From NCBI GenBank assembly GCA_003696955.1, contig RFGU01000010.1, forward strand, positions 1 to 35,075: DNA of 35,075 nucleotides. The letters run 5' to 3'. The translations under genes and the position numbers were made by a program. The DNA comes from Deltaproteobacteria bacterium. GTDB taxonomy: Bacteria; Myxococcota_A; Polyangia; Nannocystales; Nannocystaceae. The notes under the pieces are model-generated. The model had not been told where the DNA came from, made no database searches, and was given only the letters and a program-made list of their open reading frames with translations. Positions 25,309-33,822 of this stretch are shown one piece after another (the first letter of the stretch is position 1; every line of letters starts with the position of its first letter).

Positions 25309-25337
25309 TTGCCCGTCGGCGCCCGTGGGCGTAGGCT
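25309..25337 (+). promoter_or_regulatory. Promoter of the von Willebrand A lipoprotein gene
   Basis: TTGCCC (25309-25314), a 17-base spacer and TAGGCT (25332-25337) form the best -35/-10 pair in the window. ATG 25345 is 7 bases after the -10, so the predicted transcript starts at or one base before the start codon. An AT-rich imperfect inverted repeat (25280-25298) lies just upstream. Confidence 0.55.
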
Positions 25338-25344
25338 GGGCGGC

Positions 25345-26523
25345 ATGGACATGCGGAAGATCGGCCGTACCCTGGGACTTTCGTGCGTCGCCGCCTTCGC
25401 CTTCGGTTGCGGCGATGGATCGTCTTCGGGGCGAACCGCGGGCGGGGACACGACCGGCGTCACGTCCATCACGTCGGCGGGGACCGAGACCTCCGGGGCG
25501 GGGAGCACCGGCACCGGGGGGAGCACGGCGACGAGCCAGGGCTCCGACTCGGCCGGCAGCGGCACGGCGGGCGAGAGCACGGGCACCGGGCAGACCTCGG
25601 CCATGCCGCCGAAGTTCGACGTCGGCGGCGCAGGATCGGGGACGGAAGGAACGGTGTGCGACGAGGTGATGTTCCAGGCCATGGCCCAGCGTCCCGACAT
25701 CGTGCTGGTCCTCGACAAGTCGGGCAGCATGGACTTCAACACCTGGCAGTTCATGGGCCAGACCATGAACCGCTGGGACAGCCTCTACCTGACGGTCCAG
25801 AGCGTCGTCACCCAGTTCGACGACAAGGCCGACTTCGGTGCCGAACTCTTCCCCCGGCGCAACGCCTCGGTGGGCGAGTGCAACGCCGACAACCCGATCA
25901 CCGTCCCGGTGGCGCCCATGAGTGGCCAGCTCATTCTCTCGTCGATCCCGCAACTCGGCGAGTCGGTGGCGGGCAACACGCCCATGGGCGAGGGCATCGC
26001 GGTGGCCAAGGCCCACCTCGAATCCATCGTGCAGCCCAACAAGCCGCAGGCGGTCATCCTGGTGGCCGACGGCGGGGTCAGCACGAGCTGCGGCAGCCCG
26101 AACTCGTCCGCGGAGATCGTGAACATGGTGTCCCAGATGGCGGCCGCCGGGGTGCCGACCTACGCCGTCGGGATCGACGCGGACACCCAGTCGCTGCAGG
26201 ACCAGCTCAATGCCATCGCCGCGGCCGGCGGTACCGGGCAGTTCTACAACGCCCAGGACGGCAACGCCCTGCTCATGATGATGGAGGGCATCGTCGAAGG
26301 CGTCTTGAGCTGCACGCTCGAACTCGAGATGGAGCCCGAATATCCCGGGTTCACCAAGGTCAACGTCGGCGGCATGGAGTGGCCGCAGGTCAACGACTGC
26401 AACACCGAACACGGGTGGATCTGGAGCGTGCCCTATACCGAGATCACCCTGTGCGGCGACGCGTGCCAGGCCTTGAAGGACACCGGCACCGCCGACCTCG
26501 AGTTCCTCTGCCCGCAGGGGTGA
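25345..26523 (+). CDS. Lipoprotein with von Willebrand factor A domain
   Basis: 392 residues from ATG 25345. The lipobox is 'FAFGC' with Cys22. Residues 25-85 are a Gly/Ser/Thr-rich spacer. The vWA domain starts near residue 118: 'DIVLVLDKSGSM' supplies the MIDAS DxSxS (D124, S126, S128); 'NTPMGEG' and 'ILVADGG' supply the other metal ligands. The C-terminal 80 residues contain four cysteines and may bind ligand ('LSCTLELEMEPEYPG', 'VNDCNTEHGWIWS', 'LCGDACQALKD'). It is an envelope-anchored adhesion or binding protein; the ligand is unknown. Proteins of this architecture are common in Nannocystaceae-type genomes. It is convergent with gltA. Confidence 0.92.
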   Translation: MDMRKIGRTLGLSCVAAFAFGCGDGSSSGRTAGGDTTGVTSITSAGTETSGAGSTGTGGSTATSQGSDSAGSGTAGESTGTGQTSAMPPKFDVGGAGSGTEGTVCDEVMFQAMAQRPDIVLVLDKSGSMDFNTWQFMGQTMNRWDSLYLTVQSVVTQFDDKADFGAELFPRRNASVGECNADNPITVPVAPMSGQLILSSIPQLGESVAGNTPMGEGIAVAKAHLESIVQPNKPQAVILVADGGVSTSCGSPNSSAEIVNMVSQMAAAGVPTYAVGIDADTQSLQDQLNAIAAAGGTGQFYNAQDGNALLMMMEGIVEGVLSCTLELEMEPEYPGFTKVNVGGMEWPQVNDCNTEHGWIWSVPYTEITLCGDACQALKDTGTADLEFLCPQG

Positions 26524-26570
26524 GCCCGCCGCCGGGGCACCGGGGACCGCAGACTCGGGGCGAGACGGGA

Positions 26571-26605
26571 ACGCGGCGAGGGCCCGCCGGGGGCCGTCGC
26601 CGCGT
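26571..26605. terminator. Strong GC-rich hairpin between convergent vWA and gltA genes
   Basis: ACGCGGCGA pairs with TCGCCGCGT (9 bp); after a single G-G mismatch, GGCCC pairs with GGGCC (5 bp) around loop GCCGG. It is symmetrical enough to act on both strands. There is no T tract, as is common in GC-rich genomes. It lies 47 bases after the vWA stop and 38 before the gltA stop. The rest of this 120-base gap holds nothing else visible. Confidence 0.55.
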
Positions 26606-26643
26606 CCGCGTGCATCGGGAGGGCCTGGGGCCGACCGGGCCCG

Positions 26644-27930
26644 TCAGCCGCGGGCGTCCATGGGCACGTAGTCGCGCTCCCCGGCACCCACGTAGACCTG
26701 GCGCGGCCGGGCGATCTTCTGCTCGGGGTCGGTGAGCATCTCTTGCCATTGGGCGAGCCAACCGGTCGTCCGCGGGATTGCGAACAGCACCGGGAACATC
26801 TCGGTGGGAAAGCCCATGGCCTGGTAGATGAGCCCCGAATAGAAGTCCACGTTGGGGTAGAGGCGCCGCTTGACGAAGTACTCGTCCTCGAGGGCGATCT
26901 TCTCGAGCTCCACGGCGATGTCGAGGAGCGGGTTCTTGCCCGTCACCTCGAACACCTCGTGGGCGAGGTTCTTGATGACCCGCGCCCGGGGGTCGTAGTT
27001 CTTGTAGACCCGGTGCCCGAAGCCCATCAGGCGCCCCTTGCCGTTCTTGACCCCCTCGATGAACTCGGGGATCCGGTCCACGCTGCCGATGGCCTGCAGC
27101 ATCCGAAGCACCGCCTCGTTGGCGCCGCCGTGGAGGGGGCCGTAGAGGGCCGCGGACGCGGCCGCCAGGGACACGTAGGGGTCGGCCTCGGACGAACCCA
27201 CCGAGCGCATGGCGTTGGCCGAGCAGTTCTGCTCGTGGTCGGCGTGGAGGATGAACAGCACGTCGAGGGCGCGCTCGAGCACCGGATGGGGTTCGTACTT
27301 GGGCTCGGCCAGCTTGAAGAGCATGGCCATGAAGTTGCCCACGTAGGACAACTCGTTGTCCGGGTAGACGTAGGGCTGGCCCAGGGAGTGGCGGTAGGCC
27401 CAGGCCGCAAGGGTCGGCATCTTCGCGATGGCCTTGATGATGTGACGCTTGCGGACCTCGGGATCGCGGACCTTCTTCGACTCGGGGTAGAAGGTGGACA
27501 GGGCCCCGAGCATGGAGACGAGCTTGCCCATGGGGTGGGCGTCGTACCGAAAGCCGCGCATCGCCTCCTTGAGGAACTCGTGCACGTACGTATGGTGGGT
27601 GATCTCGTCCACCCACCCGTCGTATTGGGCCTTGTTGGGCAACTCCCCGTGCAGCAAGAGGTACGAGACCTCGAGGAACGTGGACTTTTCGGCCAACTGC
27701 TCGATGGGGTAGCCACGGTAGCGCAAGATCCCGCGCTCGCCGTCGATGAGGGTGATGGCCGACCGGCAGCAGGCGGTGTTCTTGAAGGCCGGATCGTAGC
27801 TCATCAGGCCGAAGTCGTCGTCGGAAACCTTGATCTGCCGCAGGTCCATCGCCCGGATCGTGCCGTCCTGGATGGGGATCTCGTACGTCTTGCCGGTGCG
27901 GTTGTCGGTAATCGTCAGGGTGTCGGGCAT
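26644..27930 (-). CDS. gltA: Citrate synthase
   Basis: 428 residues from ATG 27930. It condenses acetyl-CoA with oxaloacetate in the TCA cycle. It is the long type II form: N-terminal beta region 'LTITDNRTGKTYEIPIQDGT', then 'GILRYRGYPIEQLAEKSTFL', 'VLFILHADHEQNCSANAMR', the active-site loop 'LYGPLHGGANEAVLRML', 'GFGHRVYKNYDPRA' with the second catalytic His, and 'VDFYSGLIYQAMGFPTEMFP' with the catalytic Asp region. Length and motifs are normal. A short GAGAAACGAG is upstream of the start. It is downstream of the DUF167-lipoprotein gene on the same strand but separated by a terminator-like hairpin, so it is probably transcribed separately. Confidence 0.97.
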   Translation of the reverse strand: MPDTLTITDNRTGKTYEIPIQDGTIRAMDLRQIKVSDDDFGLMSYDPAFKNTACCRSAITLIDGERGILRYRGYPIEQLAEKSTFLEVSYLLLHGELPNKAQYDGWVDEITHHTYVHEFLKEAMRGFRYDAHPMGKLVSMLGALSTFYPESKKVRDPEVRKRHIIKAIAKMPTLAAWAYRHSLGQPYVYPDNELSYVGNFMAMLFKLAEPKYEPHPVLERALDVLFILHADHEQNCSANAMRSVGSSEADPYVSLAAASAALYGPLHGGANEAVLRMLQAIGSVDRIPEFIEGVKNGKGRLMGFGHRVYKNYDPRARVIKNLAHEVFEVTGKNPLLDIAVELEKIALEDEYFVKRRLYPNVDFYSGLIYQAMGFPTEMFPVLFAIPRTTGWLAQWQEMLTDPEQKIARPRQVYVGAGERDYVPMDARG

Positions 27931-27981
27931 GGCTCGTTTCTCGTTGGCGTGCAGGTTACGAGGGATCGAAAGCGAGGGCGA

Positions 27982-28015
27982 AGGGGGCCGGCCCCCTCGG
28001 GCGTCAATCGCCCGA
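27982..28015 (-). terminator. Two adjacent GC palindromes at the end of the DUF167-lipoprotein gene
   Basis: TCGGGCG/CGCCCGA forms a 7-bp stem (27997-28015) with a 5-base loop containing the stop codon. A 16-bp perfect palindrome AGGGGGCCGGCCCCCT (27982-27997) follows in the direction of transcription. Together they could separate the lipoprotein unit from gltA. No T tract is present. Confidence 0.45.
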
Positions 28016-29650
28016 AGGCTGCGGCGTGAAGGTCTCCCAGGTGGAGACGCTCGCGCCTTCGCTCGCTCGGCCGCCCACCACCAGGGTGGTGCCGGTGGCG
28101 AGTGTAACCGAGGTGCCGCCCCCTTGGCGAGACAGGCCGTCCTGCACCGTTTGCGGTTCGAGCGTCCCTCGGTCGAAGCGCACGAGGCGTCCCTCCCCGT
28201 GCACGTACGTGGCCTCCGCGTCGAGCAACGCCAGGGGCGCCTCCATGGGAGCCGGCAACAGGTCGGGATGTTCGGTGACCTCGGGCGGCCCGTCGGCGCC
28301 GACCCGGATCGACAATCCATCTGCGGTGGGGGCGCCGTTTCGAATCCCCCCGAGACAGAGGATCGTGACGGGCCAGTCGGGTTCGACGGCGATCGGATCC
28401 GAGGGCGCGCAGGCGAGGCCCGTCCAGGGGCCGGTCGGACCGGCCGCGGCGGCGCCTTGGACCCACACCACGGGCGCGTCGGCGTCGGTGCCCACGAGCA
28501 CGGCACGGTCGTCTCCGGCGGCCGGACCGCGGGCCCAGGTCGCGACGGCTCCGCGCCGCGGGTCGGGGAGGACGAGGTCGGCCACCGTTGCGATGGCGAA
28601 GGCATCGCCCGGTACGAGGGGCACGGCGACCACGTCGACGCGACTCCCTCCGCCGAACACGAAGGCCGTGGCGCCGTCGTCGGTGGGGAGGACCGCGGCC
28701 CCGTCCCGCTCGGCCAGCAGGTCGAGGCCGCCCGGCTCGACGGTGGCCCAGGCGTCGGCGGCGGGGTCGTAGCGGTGGTAGGCGGGCGTCGCGTCGAAGC
28801 GCAGGGCGATGGCTCCGCCGAGGGCGTCGGGCACCAGGCGGAGGTCCGCCACCTCCTCGGGGGCGAACGGTGCACGGGCGGCCGGATATACGTCGTACGT
28901 GACGTGGTCGACGGCCCAACTCGCCCCGCCTTCGTCCACGACGAGGGCGCCGAATCCCTGAAGTCGGCTTGCTCGCGCCGCCGGATCGGCCACCTTCGGG
29001 GTCGCGGCCATGGCGGCGAGGGCTCCCGGCGGACCCACGAGCACGCCCAAGGCCGGGGTGTCCGCCAGGACCACGCGAACCGAGCGCCCCCACGCGAGCA
29101 GGTCGGTCCCTTCGGCCAGGTAGACGGCCACGTCCTGCGACGTGTCGCCCGGTTCGAGGGCCAGGTCGAGGGCGAAGTCGAGACCCGGCACGGATTCGGT
29201 CACCGTAGGGCCGTCCGGCGAGACCACCACGGACACGTTGTCGGTGCGGGCCAAGGTCGCCGTGTCGGCCGGAAGGACGAGCTGGACGTCCACCTCGACG
29301 CTGGCGGGCTCGCAGGCGCTCGCGAACAGGGAGAGGGCCGCGAGCAGCCCCACGGCGACGCCGTGCTCGCGCAGGGCGTGGCGTGCCGCCCGTTCGTCGA
29401 TCCCGTCCACGTACGCCCGCTTGCGTCGCCCCGTGGCGCCGCGTCGGATCTCCACGGCGCGCCGCGCCACACCGAACGTGGCCGCGAGCAGGCGCACGAG
29501 GGCATCGTTGGCGGCTCCGTCCACGGGCGGCGCGGTGATCTGGACCTTGAGCCGGTCTGCGTGGACCCCGACGATACGGTCGCGGCTGCTGCGCGGCACG
29601 ACCAGCACGTCGATCTCGACCCCTTCCCCCGCGGGGCGCAACCAGCTCAC
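28004..29650 (-). CDS. DUF167 (UPF0235) domain fused in frame to a lipoprotein
   Basis: 548 residues from GTG 29650, overlapping the stop of the upstream enzyme gene as GTGA. Residues 1-85 match DUF167/YggU: 'VEIDVLVVPRSSRDRIVGVH', 'LKVQITAPPVDGAANDALVR', 'ATFGVARRAVEIRRGATGRR'. Without any stop codon the frame continues into a lipoprotein signal, 'GVAVGLLAALSLFASAC' with Cys113, and a 435-residue exported part of beta-propeller-like repeats ('TAFVFGGGSRVDVVAVP', 'TTLVVGGRASEGASVSTW'). A cytosolic domain in front of a lipobox is not a sensible single product. A separate start at GTG 29410 would give a 468-residue lipoprotein. Either two nested products are made, or a lost stop or frameshift has joined two genes. 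Confidence 0.8.
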   Translation of the reverse strand: MSWLRPAGEGVEIDVLVVPRSSRDRIVGVHADRLKVQITAPPVDGAANDALVRLLAATFGVARRAVEIRRGATGRRKRAYVDGIDERAARHALREHGVAVGLLAALSLFASACEPASVEVDVQLVLPADTATLARTDNVSVVVSPDGPTVTESVPGLDFALDLALEPGDTSQDVAVYLAEGTDLLAWGRSVRVVLADTPALGVLVGPPGALAAMAATPKVADPAARASRLQGFGALVVDEGGASWAVDHVTYDVYPAARAPFAPEEVADLRLVPDALGGAIALRFDATPAYHRYDPAADAWATVEPGGLDLLAERDGAAVLPTDDGATAFVFGGGSRVDVVAVPLVPGDAFAIATVADLVLPDPRRGAVATWARGPAAGDDRAVLVGTDADAPVVWVQGAAAAGPTGPWTGLACAPSDPIAVEPDWPVTILCLGGIRNGAPTADGLSIRVGADGPPEVTEHPDLLPAPMEAPLALLDAEATYVHGEGRLVRFDRGTLEPQTVQDGLSRQGGGTSVTLATGTTLVVGGRASEGASVSTWETFTPQPSGD

Positions 29651-30807
29651 GGGGCGTCCTCCCGGTCGCGGGGATCGTACAGATGCCGTGCCCGGGCCTC
29701 TACCGGCCCGAAGCCCACGACGCGCCCGTCCCGAACCCACAGGGCCTCGCGGTGGAGGTTCACCGTGGTGCACACGTGGTCCGGGACGAGCAGGAGGACG
29801 TCGCCGCAGCGGACGTCCGTCGGGCCGTCGACGGCCAGGGGCAGGTGCTCCTCGCTTCGGGGCAAAGGACGCAGCTCCGGGTGCCCGACCACCTCGAGGC
29901 CCGGCGCGGGGCAGTCCGGGGCGATGGCCTTCGAGCCCGCGTCGCAGGTGCGTCGGTCCGCCCGTGGCGCGGAGATCACCCGGGTGGCCACGTAGGCGGC
30001 TTGCCGCAGCCCGAGGTGGCCCATGGCCTCCCTCGAACGCCGGTCGCCGAACACGATGGTGCCGGGGGAGACGCGGGCGTGGAACGGGCCTTCGGCCAGG
30101 TCCGCCGATGCCAGGGCGTGGGCGAACGCGTGGGTACCGGAGGTCACGACGTGTTCGACCCCCAACCTTCGCGCCACGTCGGCCACCCGGCGGTGGATCG
30201 CCGCGGCCTCGTCGCGATCCGACCAGCGCAGGTGCCCCTCGTAGGCGGAAAGCCCCACCAGGACGAACGGAGGTCGACGTAGTCGGTCTGCTGCCGCGTA
30301 CCACGCCTCCGGTGGTCGCCCCGTGCGGTGCATGCCCACGTCCAGGTCGGCGTAGACGGGGATCGTGGTCGCGCCGAGGCCACGGGCCCGCTCCGCGAGG
30401 TGCTCGAGGTGCTCCGGTCCGTCGGCGAGCAGGGCGATGCGTACCCCCGTCGCCTCCGCCTCGGCCACCCGGCGCACGGCGCCGTCGGCGTTGGCCCCCC
30501 ATGGCGGATGGGCCAGCAGGATCTCGACGTCCGTGTCCGCGGCTCGGGCCGCTGCGGCCACCAGGTCGACCTCCTCCAAGGTGGCGGCCTTGAATGCGCG
30601 CACGCCGGCACCGAGCAGGGCATCCACCACGATCCGTTGCTTCGCCGTCTTGACGTGGGGCATCCACCGAGCAGCGCCGATCCGTGCGACGGCGGTCGCG
30701 ACGTTGTGATCGAGGGCGTCGAGGTCGAGCACCAGCGCCGGGGTGCGGACGTCGGCGGCGGCGGCGATGGTCGCCGCGAGCACGTCGCTGGTCGGATCCC
30801 CGGGCAC
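29647..30807 (-). CDS. D-serine dehydratase / D-threonine aldolase-like PLP enzyme
   Basis: 386 residues from GTG 30807; this start lies 7 bases after TAGAAC, and longer starts would overlap the divergent MCE gene. The N-terminal alanine-racemase-type barrel has 'RTPALVLDLDALDHNV' and the PLP lysine K53 in 'WMPHVKTAKQ'. The C-terminal beta domain carries 'VPDHVCTTVNLH'. From known structures, this zinc site is His-x-Cys in D-serine dehydratase and His-x-Asp in D-threonine aldolase; here H344 and C346 favour the dehydratase type. The product would degrade a D-hydroxy amino acid. It is coupled to the DUF167 fusion by GTGA. Substrate is not proven. Confidence 0.88.
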   Translation of the reverse strand: MPGDPTSDVLAATIAAAADVRTPALVLDLDALDHNVATAVARIGAARWMPHVKTAKQRIVVDALLGAGVRAFKAATLEEVDLVAAAARAADTDVEILLAHPPWGANADGAVRRVAEAEATGVRIALLADGPEHLEHLAERARGLGATTIPVYADLDVGMHRTGRPPEAWYAAADRLRRPPFVLVGLSAYEGHLRWSDRDEAAAIHRRVADVARRLGVEHVVTSGTHAFAHALASADLAEGPFHARVSPGTIVFGDRRSREAMGHLGLRQAAYVATRVISAPRADRRTCDAGSKAIAPDCPAPGLEVVGHPELRPLPRSEEHLPLAVDGPTDVRCGDVLLLVPDHVCTTVNLHREALWVRDGRVVGFGPVEARARHLYDPRDREDAP

Positions 30808-30874
30808 GTCGCCGGTTCTACACGGGGGCGGGCGTGCGCGTGCGGCGCGCCACCGCCGAGGGGCCGCGGCGGGT

Positions 30875-32188
30875 ATGCTCGGGGCCAACGTGGACGAGGA
30901 ATTTCGCCGCAGCTTCCTGTGGGGGGTCGTCGTGACGGCGGTGATCCTTGCCGTGGGCACGGTCGTGTTCTTCCTCGGGCAGGGGGAGGGGCTGCTCGAG
31001 GAGCACGTGCGGATCACCACGGACTTTCGCTCGATCACGGGGTTGCGCCGGGGCAGTCCGGTACAGCTCTCCGGTGTGGAGATCGGCGAGGTGGACGCCA
31101 TCAGCTTCGAGGCCACGAGCTATCCGTGCGATCCGCTCCACGAGGATCTCGGCCGGCCCGAGGAGGGGCGCCGGGACGACTGCGACGCCCTCTTGTTCTG
31201 TGCCCCCGAAGGCTACTGTGCGGAACTCGAACCCTACGAACCTTCGGGCGAGCATCGGCCGTGCCGCTCGACCGGGGACTGCCCCGCGTCCGAGGTGTGT
31301 GTGGACCGGGAGTTTCGCACGCGCTACCCGAGCGTGTTCTGGGGCGGAGATCCCGGATACTGCGGGCACTACGAGACGGTCTTGAACCGTGTGCGGGTCA
31401 CCCTGTCCATCGAGGCCGACAAGCTGCCCCTCATCGGGAAGGACGCGGTGGCCAAGGTGGCCTCCAACAGCGTCCTCGGCGACCAGTTGGTGGAGCTGTC
31501 GCGAGGGGACGGTCCGCCGGTCGAGCCGGGCGGACACATCCGCTCCGCACCTTCGCTCATGGAGGATCTCGAGACCTTCCGGGCCCGTGTCGAGGTGGCC
31601 CTCGAGCGATTCGACGAGGGGATCTCGCGGGCGACCGACGTGTTCACCCGGATGAACGACCCCCGGACCACCGCGCGGGTCAAGGACGCCATCTTCGCCC
31701 TCGGCGAGAACGTCGAGGATGTGGCCAGCGGGCGGGGCAAGATCGGCTATTGGTTCGGAGACGAGGCGCACGCGGACGCTCGCGCAGCCCTCGACGGCGT
31801 GCTCGGGGTGTCGGAGCGGGTGCGCGGGATCTCCGCGGAAGGCCGAAGGCGCTTGACCGAGGCCGATGCCGAGATCGAACCGGCCATCGACCATGCACGG
31901 CAGCAGATGGCGGACCTTCGGGTCCGGGTCGAATCGTGGCGTACCGACGAGGACAAAGCGGCCCTGCTCGTCGATCCCAGTGGAGAGCGGCTCGCGACGC
32001 TGCGCCGGTCGATGGCGGACTTCGACGGTACGTTGCGGGACGGGCTCGAAGGCCGAGGGGTCCTCGGCGCACTCGTCGGCAGCGACGACGGCTGGGAGTG
32101 GGTGATCGAACTCATCGGCCTGGATGCGCGCATCCGCACGTTGCGAGCGGTCGTGCGGCGTGCCTACGCGGCCTACGAGGACCGCTGA
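30875..32188 (+). CDS. MCE/MlaD-family protein with a Cys-rich insertion
   Basis: 437 residues from ATG 30875. This ATG lies within a TATGCT -10-like hexamer; GTG 30890, 10 bases after it, may be the true start. One membrane helix at about residues 15-34. The MCE domain begins 'VRITTDFRSITGLRRGSPVQ' and 'LSGVEIGEVDAI', and resumes at 'RVRVTLSIEADKLPLIGKDA' and 'SNSVLGDQLVELSRG'. Between them is an insertion of about 80 residues with eight cysteines, including 'RPCRSTGDCPASEVCVD'. The C-terminal 230 residues are helical, as in MCE proteins that form periplasmic tunnels. MCE proteins carry lipids between membranes with an ABC transporter (MlaE/MlaF); no permease or ATPase is in this window. Confidence 0.9.
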   Translation: MLGANVDEEFRRSFLWGVVVTAVILAVGTVVFFLGQGEGLLEEHVRITTDFRSITGLRRGSPVQLSGVEIGEVDAISFEATSYPCDPLHEDLGRPEEGRRDDCDALLFCAPEGYCAELEPYEPSGEHRPCRSTGDCPASEVCVDREFRTRYPSVFWGGDPGYCGHYETVLNRVRVTLSIEADKLPLIGKDAVAKVASNSVLGDQLVELSRGDGPPVEPGGHIRSAPSLMEDLETFRARVEVALERFDEGISRATDVFTRMNDPRTTARVKDAIFALGENVEDVASGRGKIGYWFGDEAHADARAALDGVLGVSERVRGISAEGRRRLTEADAEIEPAIDHARQQMADLRVRVESWRTDEDKAALLVDPSGERLATLRRSMADFDGTLRDGLEGRGVLGALVGSDDGWEWVIELIGLDARIRTLRAVVRRAYAAYEDR

Positions 32189-32195
32189 TCCGACG

Positions 32196-32933
32196 TCAGT
32201 CGGCGGCCACGAGTTCGCGGGTGACCCCGCAGGCGGCCGCCACGGCCTCGCGGTACGCAAGCCAATGGTCGAGGGCCTGCTCCATGGCGTCGACGACCTT
32301 GACGTAGGCCTCGGGGGCGACGTATTCGAGCACCATACGCCAGGCCGCGGCGCGGTGATCGTGCTCGACCATGCGGTGGGCCCGTGTCAGCTCCAGCTTG
32401 TCCACGGGCAGGCCGTAGTAGCGCACCAGCGGGTGCTCGATGAGCGGCGGCGTGGGGCGCGAGGGGCCCGTGCCCTCGACCTCGTGCCGATCGTAGCGCG
32501 TGCCCTCGACGAAGATCGTCGAGACCGCCGCCGCCACCTCCCAGCCCCGCTCGAGGGTCGCCTCGTCGAGGAAGGCCCGATAGCGAGCCGCCGCTGGAAG
32601 CAGGCGAACGTGCTCGAACGCCGCAAGATCCATGCCCAAGCCCTCGGGAAAGAGCAGGAAGAGTTCGGCGTGGGGGCGGCCGAGGGACAGCTTGCCCGTC
32701 TCCTCCTCGTAGAGGTTCTCCGCCAACTCGCGGCGTACGTCGGGATGGGGGCACTGGACGTAGGTACGACCGAGGAAGAGCGGGAAGTCACGCACGTACG
32801 TGGCGAACTCCTGCTCGAAGTGGATGTGGAGCCGATCGGCGGGCACGAGGCCGCGCTCGAAGGCGCGCCACGACCAATGGTCCTTGCGATCCATGACCGA
32901 AAGGAGCGCTTCGCGAAATGCCCGCTTGTCCAT
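32196..32933 (-). CDS. TenA/PqqC/CADD-like heme-oxygenase-fold protein, probable iron-dependent oxidase
   Basis: 245 residues from ATG 32933; ATG 32948 is also possible. The all-helical heme-oxygenase-like fold is suggested by 'HWSWRAFERGLVPADRLHIH', 'LAENLYEEETGKLSLGRPHA' and 'TRAHRMVEHDHRAAAWRMVL'. The Glu (residues 76-78) and His (88, then the EHDH group) residues match the metal ligands expected for heme-oxygenase-like diiron oxidases; true TenA thiaminase would need a catalytic Cys, which is not evident. Substrate is unknown. It is convergent with the MCE gene, 7 bases away, and divergent from the EEP gene. Confidence 0.85.
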   Translation of the reverse strand: MDKRAFREALLSVMDRKDHWSWRAFERGLVPADRLHIHFEQEFATYVRDFPLFLGRTYVQCPHPDVRRELAENLYEEETGKLSLGRPHAELFLLFPEGLGMDLAAFEHVRLLPAAARYRAFLDEATLERGWEVAAAVSTIFVEGTRYDRHEVEGTGPSRPTPPLIEHPLVRYYGLPVDKLELTRAHRMVEHDHRAAAWRMVLEYVAPEAYVKVVDAMEQALDHWLAYREAVAAACGVTRELVAAD

Positions 32934-32997
32934 GGCCGACGGCAGCATACCACCGTTCGGGGGTCGACAAACGAGAATCCGGCCCCATAAAGGAGTC

Positions 32998-33811
<814 letters not shown>

Positions 33812-33822
<11 letters not shown>

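Noticed and set aside
30808-31116. Longer N-terminus for the D-serine dehydratase-like enzyme
   Set aside because: It would overlap the divergent MCE gene and adds Arg/Pro-rich sequence before the normal start of the PLP barrel.
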